Positions 34,901-43,128 are shown, counted from the stretch's first letter. The stretch is 64,000 nt of DNA from Streptomyces sp. NBC_00620 (GCF_026341825.1 NZ_JAPENY010000001.1:3038001-3102000), one strand, 5' to 3'. Numbers and translations: made by a program. Notes: a model not told the origin generated them from the letters alone.

Positions 34901-36416
34901 ACGTACCAGCGCGGACCGCACGATCGGCTTCGACCGCGACGCGGCGGGCCGAGAGGTGAACCGCCATGTCGGTGCCTTCCTCACTCTGGCGAACACCTTC
35001 GACGACCTCGGCCGTCTGACCGCGCAGTCGGTGACAGATCGCACCACTGGAAAGAGCGTCCAGCGGCGCGTCTACGGCTACCGTGCCGACGGGCATCTCA
35101 CCGCGATCGACGATCACTTGAGCGGTACGAGTCGATTCGAACTCGACACCACAGGCCGGGTGACGACTGTCCACGCACGCGGTTGGACCGAGCGGTACGC
35201 ATATGACGAGGCGGGCAACCAAACCGATGCCTCCTGGCCTGCCACACAGCCCGGCCATGAAGCCACCGGTCCCCGCGACTACGTCGGCACACGTCTGGTC
35301 CGCGCCGGCAACGTCCGCTACGAGCACGACGCGGCGGGCCGCATCACACTGCGGCAGAAGACGCGACTGTCCCGTAAGCCGGACACCTGGCGTTACACCT
35401 GGGACGCCGAAGACCGTCTCGTCTCCGTCATCACACCGGACGGCACGTGCTGGCAATACCGCTACGACCCGCTCGGCCGCCGCATCGCCAAGCAGCGCCT
35501 GGCGGCCGACGGCGAAACGATCGCTGAGCAGACCCACTTCACCTGGGACGGCGACACCCTCTGCGAACAGACCACGCACGCAGCCGAGTTGCCCAATCCC
35601 GTCACGGTCACCTGGGATCACGAGGGTCTGCACCCGATAGCCCAGACGGAACGTGGCACGGCCCTTGAGGCGCCACAGGAGGAGATCGACTCCCGCTTCT
35701 TCGCGATCGTCACCGATCTCGTCGGAACTCCGACGGAACTCATCGGTGAAACCGGCGGCATAGCTTGGCGTGCCCGCTCCACGTTGTGGGGCACCACCTC
35801 TTGGGGTGTCGGCAGCACCGCGTACACACCATTGCGTTTTCCCGGCCAATACCATGATCCTGAGACCGGGCTCCACTACAACTATTTCCGTCACTACGAT
35901 CCCGAAACAGCCCGATATCTCACTCCCGACCCTCTCGGTCTTGCCCCGGCCCCGAACCCGGTAACCTATGTCACCAACCCGTATTCCTGGAGCGATCCGC
36001 TAGGCCTTGCGCCGTGCAAGACCGGAAGTCCGGATCCGTACCTCGGCGCCAAGGAAGCCTCGCAATTGCTACGCGACGCAGGTGTTCCACGCGCGTTCCG
36101 AGTCCAGGTCATGCAGTCTTTCGAAGAGGGCACCATAAGCGTGCGCCGAGCCGGTAGCAGTGATTACGGAATGCGCTTCTACGACAATGAGAATGCCTGG
36201 GCACGCGGACGCTACCTGACCACGCAATGGCCGGCCACTCGTGAGGAGATCGCTGTCAAGGCGGGCTGGAATCAGTTCTCGTACCTTAAGCAATGGAAGA
36301 TCCGGCCTGGCGCACCCATCATCGAGGGCCGGGTTGCTCCGCAGGGTGTCGGGTATCCTGGCGGCGGAAAACAGACATATGTACTGGACCCCGACAGGGA
36401 TTTGCTGGAGCCATAG
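31995..36416 (+). CDS. Rhs/YD-repeat polymorphic toxin 2 with WXG-type N-terminus
   Basis: Toxin of 1473 residues. Residues 1-130 have a WXG-type module (VGVVWEGKTAKAFHKRAKG), then helical linkers to about residue 300. A DUF6531-like entry (LDPIDVATGDMLLPQTDVEL) leads into YD repeats (YDYDAMGRRT, YAYDEAGNQT) and the Rhs end motif YFRHYDPETARYLTPDPLGL, SDPLGL. The tip (about 137 residues) contains RFYDNENAWARGRYLTTQ, KQWKIRPGAPIIEGRVAPQ and PGGGKQTYVLDPD, resembling toxin type 46/TNT-like NAD-processing tips where a Gln follows Gly-Gly-Gly. GTG at 31995 starts VVDLNPLHYV; earlier starts lie inside the preceding gene. Stop and next start share one base (TAGTG). Confidence 0.92.
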   Translation: MVDLNPLHYVNKFNHMFGDSIASGLEFLGISDPAVDPDGVREIAKKWRDLASGLDDAADDAERALVGVVWEGKTAKAFHKRAKGTRKNAADMADSLREGAKALDKFADQAHELLSEIGVMLAEIAEYELAGLALDILTAGASSVAASLMAGERAVKVVALVARIEEEGTALGAAVRTVMEAIRGLERALKALKDIKAIASMSKMAVEGAKFSAFATALEDPGAFKDPEKLAGILTEGAVMGVGFGVLGKALGKGLKSLKPSELAKLSKALKLGGSDLSRLKLRPAEAEKLEAGIRAAEKECKLDPIDVATGDMLLPQTDVELPGVLPLILQRTHISSYRWGGWFGPSWASTLDQRLQAADDGITYATADGARLTYPLLAPDANEPAYPDNGARLPLTWDTETDGALRVSDPASGLAYVFHTPQLVDDGDAVDLCLQAIVDRNGRRITVQYADDGTPTGVTHSGGYRIALDRHPTLPRISSLRLLDPERPNGRGTILLSYDYDDQGHLTEVTNSSALPARFTYDGAGRITSWTDRTDTSYEYLYDEWGRVVRTEGSDGFLSGSLAYDGLTRTTTVTNSLGHTTRYEHNDAFRLIRETDPLGHSTSQEWAAAHQLTAVTDALGNTTRFRYDETGRTASVIRADGSETRAEYNDLGLPTTVTGPDGVVFCYAYDERGNRTAITDALGATTHFSYNGSGHLSSITDPLGHRTRFRCDPVGLPLAVVDPLGAETRYERDAFGRPVTLTGPLGNVTHFAWTVEGKPARRTAPDGSVELWTYDGEGNCTSHTDSMGAVHRFEYTHFDLLSARTGPDGARHTFTHDSELRLTKVTNPQGLSWSYQHDPAGRLISETDFDNRVVSYTHDQAGRLTTRTNPFGQTLRFERDVLGQITRQTDEVKATAFTYSAVGELTKAVTPDATLVRDHDAAGRLLSETVNGRTVRYDYDAMGRRTLRTTPTGLTSTWRYDAAGSCVERTSADRTIGFDRDAAGREVNRHVGAFLTLANTFDDLGRLTAQSVTDRTTGKSVQRRVYGYRADGHLTAIDDHLSGTSRFELDTTGRVTTVHARGWTERYAYDEAGNQTDASWPATQPGHEATGPRDYVGTRLVRAGNVRYEHDAAGRITLRQKTRLSRKPDTWRYTWDAEDRLVSVITPDGTCWQYRYDPLGRRIAKQRLAADGETIAEQTHFTWDGDTLCEQTTHAAELPNPVTVTWDHEGLHPIAQTERGTALEAPQEEIDSRFFAIVTDLVGTPTELIGETGGIAWRARSTLWGTTSWGVGSTAYTPLRFPGQYHDPETGLHYNYFRHYDPETARYLTPDPLGLAPAPNPVTYVTNPYSWSDPLGLAPCKTGSPDPYLGAKEASQLLRDAGVPRAFRVQVMQSFEEGTISVRRAGSSDYGMRFYDNENAWARGRYLTTQWPATREEIAVKAGWNQFSYLKQWKIRPGAPIIEGRVAPQGVGYPGGGKQTYVLDPDRDLLEP

Positions 36417-36709
36417 TGTCCGAATTGGCCATAAGAAAAGCTCTCACCGCGACAGCGCGGGCTCTGTCCGGTGTGGATGAGGAGCTGCAACGACACGGTG
36501 TGGGGCAGGGCCGGGTGAGCAATGCCAAGCAGCTGGCCGCCATCCGCGAGCAGCTGACGCTGATGGAGACGCAGCTGTCGTCATCTCAGCTTCCGCCCAA
36601 GGAGCAGCGTGTGCGGGGGGCCGGCCGAGCCGTCGCTGACTCCTGGCCCTTCGACAGTGCGCTGGGTGCCATGGTCCTGGAAGCCGAACAGCTCTACCTC
36701 AAGGCCTGA
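36416..36709 (+). CDS. Putative immunity protein for Rhs toxin 2
   Basis: Helical protein of 97 residues (SELAIRKALTATARALSGVD ... QLAAIREQLTLMETQL) ending MVLEAEQLYLKA. The GTG at 36416 overlaps the Rhs2 TAG stop by one base, with GGAG just upstream inside the toxin gene. No signal peptide or membrane segment. Position directly after the toxin tip is the basis for calling it the cognate immunity protein; the family is not recognised. Confidence 0.68.
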   Translation: MSELAIRKALTATARALSGVDEELQRHGVGQGRVSNAKQLAAIREQLTLMETQLSSSQLPPKEQRVRGAGRAVADSWPFDSALGAMVLEAEQLYLKA

Positions 36710-36736
36710 TTTCCGTTCACGGGCAAGTGGACCCTC

Positions 36737-36753
36737 CGAGGGTTTTGCCCTCG
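36737..36753 (+). terminator. Possible hairpin after Rhs2 operon
   Basis: CGAGGG, a TTTTG loop and CCCTCG form a short perfect 6-bp stem 27 nt after the immunity gene stop. It is weak and has no T tract after it, so termination is only possible. It lies near the right border of the island. Confidence 0.35.
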
Positions 36754-36832
36754 TGCGGGACCGTGACACCGTAAGCCGGTTGCGTAAGTGAAGGCTGTTG
36801 AGTGTGCGGGGAGTTGGCGCGGTGAGTAAGCG

Positions 36833-37477
36833 GTGGCGCAGTTTCCGCAGGCGGGGGACGGGCAGTCGCTGCCGCCCGTCGTCCCCGACGCGCTGGAGCT
36901 CCTCAAGGCCCGGATCAACTTCGACCGGACCGGGAAGAATGCCCAGCAGCGGATGCTGTACGGGGTGCTCGGTGTCACCGTCGCGTGCGTGGTCCTGTCG
37001 GTACGGACTGGTGGGGACGCCGTCGCCTTCTCTGTGGCCGCCGCTCTGTGGGTGCTGGTGATGGCCGTCTTCGGCATCGGGTTCGTGGTGACGCGCAAGC
37101 GCAACGCCAAGTTCGCGGCGCGGTTGCGGGCCGCCGGGTTCACGCCGGTGACGGAGGAGGGCGGCCGGGTGCGGTATCTGCCACCGACCGCGTACGCCCA
37201 GCAGGCCGCCGGTCAGCAGCCCGGCCCATACGCTCCGCCCGTCTCCGGCCCGTACGGTCAGCAACAGGCACCTGGCCCATACGGCCAGCAGATCCCCGGC
37301 CCCCACAGCCAGCCCACCCCCTACGGACAACCGCAGCTCCAGCCCTACCCCCATACCCCAACCCCTACAGCCGGCCCCCGCAGCAGTAGCCACACACCCG
37401 GTACCTCGCGGCACCAGCCCCGCCGACCCCCGGGCCAAGCCGAACGGCAACCTCACCACCGCCCCCGCCCCGAGTGA
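36833..37477 (+). CDS. Membrane protein with Pro/Gln/Tyr-rich tail
   Basis: Protein of 214 residues. Residues about 38-88 form two transmembrane segments (MLYGVLGVTVACVVLSV and VAAALWVLVMAVFGIGFVV), followed by a short basic stretch and a low-complexity tail rich in PGPYGQQ units. The GTG at 36833 starts MAQFPQAGDGQ. No enzymatic domain. Its place before narK repeats the usual core order, so it marks the return to conserved chromosome after the island. Confidence 0.72.
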   Translation: MAQFPQAGDGQSLPPVVPDALELLKARINFDRTGKNAQQRMLYGVLGVTVACVVLSVRTGGDAVAFSVAAALWVLVMAVFGIGFVVTRKRNAKFAARLRAAGFTPVTEEGGRVRYLPPTAYAQQAAGQQPGPYAPPVSGPYGQQQAPGPYGQQIPGPHSQPTPYGQPQLQPYPHTPTPTAGPRSSSHTPGTSRHQPRRPPGQAERQPHHRPRPE

Positions 37478-37505
37478 GAGCAACGTTCCATTCCGGTCAC
37501 CCACA

Positions 37506-37521
37506 GCCACAGGCCGGAAAC
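37506..37521 (+). promoter_or_regulatory. Possible GlnR box upstream of narK
   Basis: GCCAC, six bases, then GAAAC matches the GlnR half-box pattern (gTnAc-n6-GAAAC) except for one T. It is 71 nt before the narK start. Nitrate transport is under GlnR control in Streptomyces, so a site here is plausible. A short degenerate motif alone is weak evidence. Confidence 0.35.
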
Positions 37522-37591
37522 GCGCCCTACCTACCTTCGGTTCTCATCCCCCCAGTACCAGACCTGAGCACCGGAGAACCGTGGAGGCGTC

Positions 37592-38974
37592 ATGACAGCC
37601 CCTAGTACAGCCCCCGCACAGAGCAGGGGAGGCCGCTGGATCGACGAGTGGGATCCCGAGGACGAGGCCTTCTGGAATGAGGGCGGCGAGAAGGTTGCGC
37701 ACCGTAACCTCTTCTTCTCCGTGCTCTCGGAGCACATCGGGTTCTCGATCTGGACCCTGTGGTCGGTGATGGTGCTCTTCATGGGGCCCGAGTACGGGCT
37801 CACCCCGGCCGACAAGTTCTTCATCGTGTCGATGGCGACGCTGGTCGGCGCGATCGTGCGGGTCCCCTACACCTTCGCCGTCGCCCGCTTCGGTGGCCGG
37901 AACTGGACGATCATCGCCGCGAGCATGCTGCTCGTACCGACCATCGCCGCGTTCGTCGTGATGGAGCCGGGCACCTCGTTCGGGACCTTCCTGGTCTGCG
38001 CGATGCTCGCCGGCGTCGGAGGCGGAAACTTCGCCTCCTCGATGACCAACATCAACTCGTTCTTCCCGCTGCGGAAGAAGGGCTGGGCCCTCGGGCTCAA
38101 CGCCGGCGGCGGCAACATCGGCGTGCCGGTCGTGCAGCTCGTGGGGCTGGCCGTCATCGGGGCGAGTGGCGGGCCCAGGGTCCTGCTCGGCATCTACATC
38201 CCGCTGATCGTCCTCGCCACCGTCCTCGGCGCCCGCTACATGGACAACATCTCGTCCGTGAAGAACGACACCGGCGCCGCCAAGGAGGCTGTGAAGGACG
38301 CCCACACCTGGATCATGTCCTTCCTTTACATCGGGACGTTCGGGTCCTTCATCGGATACAGCTTCGCGTTCGGTCTTGTGCTTCAGACGCAGTTCGGGCG
38401 TACGCCGCTGGAGTCCGCGTACGTCACCTTCATCGGGCCGCTGCTCGGGTCCCTGATCCGTCCCGTCGGCGGCTGGCTCGCCGACCGCTACGGCGGCGCC
38501 AAGATCACCCTGTGGAACTTCGTCGGAATGGGCGCCGCGACCACGGTCATCATCCTCGCCTCGATGGAGGAGTCGCTGGCCCTGTTCACCACCGCGTTCA
38601 TCGTGCTGTTCGTGCTGACGGGGCTCGGCAACGGGTCGACGTACAAGATGATCCCCGGCATCTTCCAGGCCAAGGCCATGGCCAAGGGGCTGAGCGGGGA
38701 GGAAGCGGCCGCCTACGGGCGCCGGCTCTCCGGCGCCTCCATGGGGCTCATCGGAGCGGTGGGCGCGCTCGGCGGGCTCGGGATCAACCTCGCCTTCCGG
38801 CAGTCCTTCCTGAGCGTCGGCTCCGGCACCGGTGCCTTCGTGGGCTTCCTCGCCTTCTATGCGCTCTGCTTCGCGGTCACTTGGGCCGTATACCTTCGCC
38901 ACCCGGTAGCCGCCAAGGAGGCTTCCGCGCCGGCTACGGAGGAGAAGGTGCAGCTCAGCTACGCCCAGGTGTGA
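37592..38974 (+). CDS. narK: NarK-type nitrate/nitrite transporter
   Basis: Major facilitator protein of 460 residues in the nitrate/nitrite porter family, about twelve helices. The family signatures are clear: GVGGGNFASSMTNINSFFP and GWALGLNAGGGNIGVPVVQL in the N-terminal half and a matching GLGNGSTYKMIPGIF segment in the C-terminal half. It should import nitrate or exchange it for nitrite across the cell membrane. ATG at 37592 follows GGAGG. The next gene, nnaR, regulates nitrate/nitrite assimilation, which supports the assignment. Confidence 0.94.
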   Translation: MTAPSTAPAQSRGGRWIDEWDPEDEAFWNEGGEKVAHRNLFFSVLSEHIGFSIWTLWSVMVLFMGPEYGLTPADKFFIVSMATLVGAIVRVPYTFAVARFGGRNWTIIAASMLLVPTIAAFVVMEPGTSFGTFLVCAMLAGVGGGNFASSMTNINSFFPLRKKGWALGLNAGGGNIGVPVVQLVGLAVIGASGGPRVLLGIYIPLIVLATVLGARYMDNISSVKNDTGAAKEAVKDAHTWIMSFLYIGTFGSFIGYSFAFGLVLQTQFGRTPLESAYVTFIGPLLGSLIRPVGGWLADRYGGAKITLWNFVGMGAATTVIILASMEESLALFTTAFIVLFVLTGLGNGSTYKMIPGIFQAKAMAKGLSGEEAAAYGRRLSGASMGLIGAVGALGGLGINLAFRQSFLSVGSGTGAFVGFLAFYALCFAVTWAVYLRHPVAAKEASAPATEEKVQLSYAQV

Positions 38975-39098
38975 CGTAACACTGGCGACATGCGGATGAA
39001 CCGGGCCTGTCACGGGGCGTTGACAGGCTCGGTCAGCCGTAAGGCCAGCCCTGAGTGCACGACGACTCGAGTGCAAGACGAGAGCCGGGACGACCCTC

Positions 39099-40259
39099 AT
39101 GTACGACGAACAGCAGCGACCAGAACCCCTGCCGCACGGCCCCCTCGCGGGGTTCACCGTAGGCGTGACCGCCGCCCGCCGGGCCGACGAACTCGGGGCA
39201 CTGCTCCAGCGGCGCGGCGCCTCCGTCGTGCACGCGCCCGCTCTGCGCATCGTGCCGCTCGCCGACGACAGCGAACTGCTGGTCGCCACCAAGGAGCTGA
39301 TCGACGAGGCCCCGGACGTCGTGGTGGCCACGACCGCCATCGGGTTCCGGGGGTGGGTCGAGGCCGCCGACGGGTGGGGGATCGGGGAGGATCTGCTCGC
39401 GCGGCTGCGCGGCGTCGAACTGCTCGCCCGCGGCCCCAAGGTCAAGGGCGCGATACGGGCCCAGGGGCTTACCGAGGAGTGGTCCCCCTCCTCCGAGTCC
39501 ATGGCCGAGGTGCTCGACCGGCTCCTCGAGGAGGGCGTCGAGGGGCGCCGTATCGCCCTCCAGCTGCACGGGGAGCCGCTGCCCGGTTTCGTGGAGTCGC
39601 TGCGGGCCGCCGGAGCCGACGTGATCGTCGTCCCCGTCTACCGGTGGATGCCGCCCGAGGACATCGCCCCCGTCGACCGGATGCTCGACGCGGCCATCAC
39701 CCGCGGCCTGGACGCGATCACCTTCACCAGCGCGCCCGCCGCCGCGTCCCTGCTGACCAGGGCGGAGAAACGCGGACTGCTGCCCGAGCTGCTCGCCGCC
39801 CTCCACCACGACGTACTGCCCGTCTGCGTCGGCCCGGTCACCGCCCTGCCGTTGCAGGCCCACGGCATCGACACGGTCCAGCCGGAACGCTTCCGGCTCG
39901 GCCCCCTCGTACAGGTGCTGTGCCAGGAACTCCCCGGCCGGGCCCGCACGTTGCCCATCGCCGGCCACCGGGTCGAGATCCGCGGACACGCCGTGGTGGT
40001 CGACGACGCGCTGCGGCCCGTACCGCCCGCCGGGATGTCGCTGCTGCGCGCTCTGTCGCGGCGGCCCGGCTGGGTGGTGGCCCGTTCCGAACTGCTGCGC
40101 GCGCTGCCGGGTGCCGGACGGGACGAGCACGCCGTCGAGACGGCGATGGCCCGGCTGCGTACGGCACTTGGCGCTCCCAAGCTCATCCAGACGGTGGTCA
40201 AGCGCGGCTACCGGCTCGCGCTCGACCCGGCCGCGGACTCCAAGTACGCCGACGCCTGA
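39099..40259 (+). CDS. nnaR: NnaR: HemD-like domain with C-terminal winged helix
   Basis: Protein of 386 residues. Residues about 15-265 resemble uroporphyrinogen-III synthase (HemD), with TVGVTAARRADELGALLQRR and AITFTSAPAAASLL. Residues about 290-375 form an OmpR-type winged helix (RALSRRPGWVVARSELLRAL, ETAMARLRTALGAPKLIQTV, KRGYRLAL). This architecture is that of NnaR, which in S. coelicolor binds DNA and helps GlnR activate nitrate/nitrite assimilation genes; the HemD part is probably a sensor rather than an enzyme. It follows narK. The ATG at 39099 starts MYDEQQRPEP. Its 3' end overlaps the convergent DUF1772 gene by 52 nt. Confidence 0.92.
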   Translation: MYDEQQRPEPLPHGPLAGFTVGVTAARRADELGALLQRRGASVVHAPALRIVPLADDSELLVATKELIDEAPDVVVATTAIGFRGWVEAADGWGIGEDLLARLRGVELLARGPKVKGAIRAQGLTEEWSPSSESMAEVLDRLLEEGVEGRRIALQLHGEPLPGFVESLRAAGADVIVVPVYRWMPPEDIAPVDRMLDAAITRGLDAITFTSAPAAASLLTRAEKRGLLPELLAALHHDVLPVCVGPVTALPLQAHGIDTVQPERFRLGPLVQVLCQELPGRARTLPIAGHRVEIRGHAVVVDDALRPVPPAGMSLLRALSRRPGWVVARSELLRALPGAGRDEHAVETAMARLRTALGAPKLIQTVVKRGYRLALDPAADSKYADA

Positions 40260-40765
40260 GGCCCGCGGTACAGCAGCAGGGCACGCGCCAGGCAGGCCAG
40301 CGCGAGCGTCGACAGCAGTGCCCGTACGACGTTCCAGGCCACCCACGGGTCCTCGAACTCCTCGCGTACGGCGGCCGGATCGGCGATCTTCGCGGGGTCA
40401 CCGGCGTCCATGAGCTCGTCGTTGAGCGGAATGTTCACGGCGACGGTGACGAGGAAGACGAGCGCGTACGCGAGGAGGCCCGCGAACACCCACCAGCGGT
40501 GCGGCGACCTGCGTGACTGCCAGGCGGCGACCGCCGCGAGGAGCAGGGCGCCCAGGAAGCTCAGGAAGAAGACCGGGTTCTGGATCTGGTCGTTGATGTT
40601 CTGCATGACCTCGATGAAGACGCGGTCGTCGCTGCGGGAGAGCGACGGCATGATGTTGCACGCGTAAATGTAGAAGACCCCGGCGATCAGGCCCATCGCG
40701 ACCGTGGCCGCAACCAGTACACCTCCGGCGGTGGTCCGCCGCCCCGTGCTGCTGTTGTCCGTCAT
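40208..40765 (-). CDS. DUF1772 (anthrone oxygenase-like) membrane protein
   Basis: Integral membrane protein of 185 residues with four helices (LVAATVAMGLIAGVFYIYAC; FFLSFLGALLLAAVAAW; WWVFAGLLAYALVFLVTVAV; VVRALLSTLALACLARALLL). The N-P-L-N-D-E-type loop (VNIPLNDELM) is typical of DUF1772 proteins, some of which act as anthrone oxygenases; a role is not known here. ATG at 40765 starts MTDNSSTG. It converges on nnaR with a 52-nt overlap and is divergent from the CGNR gene. Confidence 0.88.
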   Translation of the reverse strand: MTDNSSTGRRTTAGGVLVAATVAMGLIAGVFYIYACNIMPSLSRSDDRVFIEVMQNINDQIQNPVFFLSFLGALLLAAVAAWQSRRSPHRWWVFAGLLAYALVFLVTVAVNIPLNDELMDAGDPAKIADPAAVREEFEDPWVAWNVVRALLSTLALACLARALLLYRGPQASAYLESAAGSSASR

Positions 40766-40955
40766 GGGAATCAGTCAACCGGCGCTCCGGCACGGGTGAC
40801 ATGGCCGAGCCGCGCGGTCCCATAAGCGGACGTCCAGGGCGCGGGCGGTGGGAAGTCTTCCGGCGGGGGGTGCGCGCGTGCACTGTAGGGGGTACCTACT
40901 CCCTAAAAGCTCCCCTGAAGGCTCATGGCGGTAACCCCTAGGTGGTGACAGGCAC

Positions 40956-41543
40956 ATGGCATCGGGCATGGCCACGGCCTCGTACGAGCTGCGGTTCGAC
41001 TCCGGGCGGATCTGCCTGGACCTGCTGGCGACCACCCACCCCGAGGAACGGCTCGACTCGGTGGACCACCTGCGCGCCTGGATCGCCCGCTCCGGGCTCG
41101 TCCCCGCGGGCACACCCCTGTCGGGCGCCGACCCCTCGTGGCTCGTCGGCTTCCGTGAACTGCGCGGGCACGTCGACCGGTTGGTGCGCGGCGAGCTCGA
41201 CGCCCGGCCCGCCGACGCGGCGCTCGCCCGTGTCAACGCGGCCGCCCTCGCAGCGCCGCCCGCGCCCTGGGCCGTACGCGCGGACGACGGTTCGCTGCGC
41301 GGCCGGCTGCACTCGCCGCCCGGCCGCGCCGAGTTGCTCTCCCTGATCGGCCGGGACGCCCTCGAACTCCTCACCGACCCGGCGGCGCGGGCGAGCCTGC
41401 GCCAGTGCGAGGGTGACAGTTGTCCGATCGTCTACCTCGACACATCCAGGGGCCGGCGCAGAAGATGGTGTTCCAGCGAGGTGTGCGGCAACCGGGAGCG
41501 AGTGGCCCGGCACCGGCGTCGGGCGGCACTCGCCCGCGCGTGA
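40956..41543 (+). CDS. CGNR zinc-finger protein (ABATE domain)
   Basis: Protein of 195 residues. An N-terminal ABATE-type domain (LRFDSGRICLDLLATTHP, HLRAWIARSGL) is followed by a C-terminal CGNR zinc finger (CEGDSCPIVYLDTSRGRRRR then WCSSEVCGNRERVARHRRR) with four Cys ligands and a basic DNA-binding tail. Such proteins are thought to be stress-linked DNA-binding regulators. ATG 40956 is used; ATG 40968 (MATASYELRF) is an in-frame alternative. Single-gene unit, divergent from the DUF1772 gene. Confidence 0.9.
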   Translation: MASGMATASYELRFDSGRICLDLLATTHPEERLDSVDHLRAWIARSGLVPAGTPLSGADPSWLVGFRELRGHVDRLVRGELDARPADAALARVNAAALAAPPAPWAVRADDGSLRGRLHSPPGRAELLSLIGRDALELLTDPAARASLRQCEGDSCPIVYLDTSRGRRRRWCSSEVCGNRERVARHRRRAALARA

Positions 41544-41734
41544 ACCTCGACGAGCATCGGCAGCGGTCACGCCCAACTGCTGGTAGTGATCAAGGAATCG
41601 CAGGGGGTGACCAGGTAACCGTCTTCACATCCTGCCCAAGAAATATGTGCGACCCCTTTGAACACACGCGCGCTGAGATCCGTACCCCGGGGTGAGCGAC
41701 CGACTGGGGGAACCCCCGGACACCGGAGGTAGGC

Positions 41735-42310
41735 GTGCGCAAGGATTCCGCCGTGGCTGATGAACGCCCGCCAAGGGCACGACATCGCGCGTCTCAGTCC
41801 TCTGAGCCTGACGAGGAACTGATGCGTGCGCTGTACAGAGAACACGCGGGACCCCTGCTTGCCTATGTGCTGCGGCTGGTCGCGGGCGACCGGCAGCGTG
41901 CCGAGGACGTCGTACAGGAAACCCTCATCCGTGCCTGGAAGAATGCCGGGCAGCTCAATCGAGCAACCGGTTCGGTACGACCCTGGCTGGTGACGGTGGC
42001 ACGACGCATCGTCATCGACGGACACCGCAGTCGGCAGGCCCGGCCGCAGGAGGTGGACCCGTCACCGCTGGAGGTCATCCCCGCGGAGGACGAGATCGAC
42101 AAGGCGTTGTGGCTGATGACACTGTCGGACGCGCTGGACGACCTGACCCCTGCTCACAGGGAAGTCTTGGTCGAAACATACTTTAAGGGGCGTACGGTCA
42201 ATGAGGCGGCCGAGACGCTCGGCATCCCCAGTGGCACCGTGCGCTCACGGGTGTTCTACGCCCTGCGGTCGATGAAGCTGGCTCTGGAGGAGCGGGGGGT
42301 GACGGCATGA
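41735..42310 (+). CDS. sigU: ECF sigma factor SigU
   Basis: Extracytoplasmic-function sigma factor of 191 residues. Region 2 is at about 30-95 (LMRALYREHAGPLLAYVLRL, AEDVVQETLIRAWKN) and region 4 at about 130-180 (LTPAHREVLVETYFKGRTVN, GIPSGTVRSRVFYALRSMK). GTG at 41735 follows GGAGGTAGGC. Its stop overlaps the start of the zinc anti-sigma gene (ATGA). From memory S. coelicolor sigU-rsuA sits at this place in the genome; SigU affects secreted proteins and development there. Symbol by family plus context. Confidence 0.88.
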   Translation: MRKDSAVADERPPRARHRASQSSEPDEELMRALYREHAGPLLAYVLRLVAGDRQRAEDVVQETLIRAWKNAGQLNRATGSVRPWLVTVARRIVIDGHRSRQARPQEVDPSPLEVIPAEDEIDKALWLMTLSDALDDLTPAHREVLVETYFKGRTVNEAAETLGIPSGTVRSRVFYALRSMKLALEERGVTA

Positions 42311-43128
42311 ACACATACGGGGGATACGGAACGGGTGGTCCGGGAGCCATGCAGAGTCCACAGGGGCAGCAGGGTCCCGGTGACATTCACGAGACGGTCG
42401 GCGCGTACGCCCTCGGCATTCTCGACGACGCCGAGGCAACCGCTTTCGAAGGCCATCTCGCCACCTGCGAGTGGTGCGCCCAGCAGCTCGACGAGCTCGC
42501 CGGGATGGAGCCGATGCTCGCCGCGCTCGCGGATCTGCCCGCCTCGATGGGCACCCCGGCGATCGGCGAGTCGCTGTCCGCCCGCCCGAGCCCACAGCTC
42601 GCGGAACGCCTGGTCGACGAGGTGTCCGAGCGGCGCGCCCAGAAGCGCCGGCGGAGCTTCTACATGGTGGCGGCCGCGGCCGCGCTGATCGTCGGCGGCC
42701 CGCTGACCGTGCTCGCGGTCAACGGCGGCAACGAGGGCACCACCACGCCCCAGGCACACGCCACCAGTCCCGCCAAGGCGGCCTTCGACGTCATGACCGA
42801 CAAGGTCACGGCCACGGACGCGAGCACCAAGGTCACCGCCGTCGTCGCCATGGAGCCCAAGGCCTGGGGCACCCACGCCGTCCTGGAGCTCAAGAACGTC
42901 GCGGGCCCGGAGAAGTGCTCACTGATCGCGGTCGGCAAGAACGGCGAGCGCGAGACCGTGACCTCCTGGTCGGTCCCGACGTGGGGCTACGGCCTCCCGA
43001 ACGCCAAGACGGACGAGTCGAAAGCTCCGCTCTACGTACACGGTGGCGCGGCCTTCACCCCCAACGAGATCGACCACTTCGAGGTCATGACCTTCGACGG
43101 GAAGCAGCTCGTGGAAGTGGACGCGTAA
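42307..43128 (+). CDS. rsuA: Zinc-binding anti-sigma factor for SigU
   Basis: Membrane anti-sigma factor of 273 residues. The cytoplasmic part has the zinc anti-sigma motif (His-x3-Cys-x2-Cys in GHLATCEWCAQQLDEL) near residue 55. A single transmembrane segment lies at about 118-138 (FYMVAAAAALIVGGPLTVLA). The outer domain of about 130 residues would sense the signal that frees SigU. It is coupled by ATGA to sigU, so sigma and anti-sigma are made together. Confidence 0.88.
   Translation: MNTYGGYGTGGPGAMQSPQGQQGPGDIHETVGAYALGILDDAEATAFEGHLATCEWCAQQLDELAGMEPMLAALADLPASMGTPAIGESLSARPSPQLAERLVDEVSERRAQKRRRSFYMVAAAAALIVGGPLTVLAVNGGNEGTTTPQAHATSPAKAAFDVMTDKVTATDASTKVTAVVAMEPKAWGTHAVLELKNVAGPEKCSLIAVGKNGERETVTSWSVPTWGYGLPNAKTDESKAPLYVHGGAAFTPNEIDHFEVMTFDGKQLVEVDA

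Noticed and set aside
31869..35894. Long minus-strand frames (547 and 602 codons) across Rhs toxin 2
   Set aside because: Shadows of the Rhs gene; Rhs motifs read only on the plus strand and the minus products match nothing.
16090..36830. Search for attachment-site repeats, tRNA or integrase marking the island as an integrative element
   Set aside because: No tRNA gene, integrase or flanking direct repeat was visible; insertion is inferred only from content and gene order.
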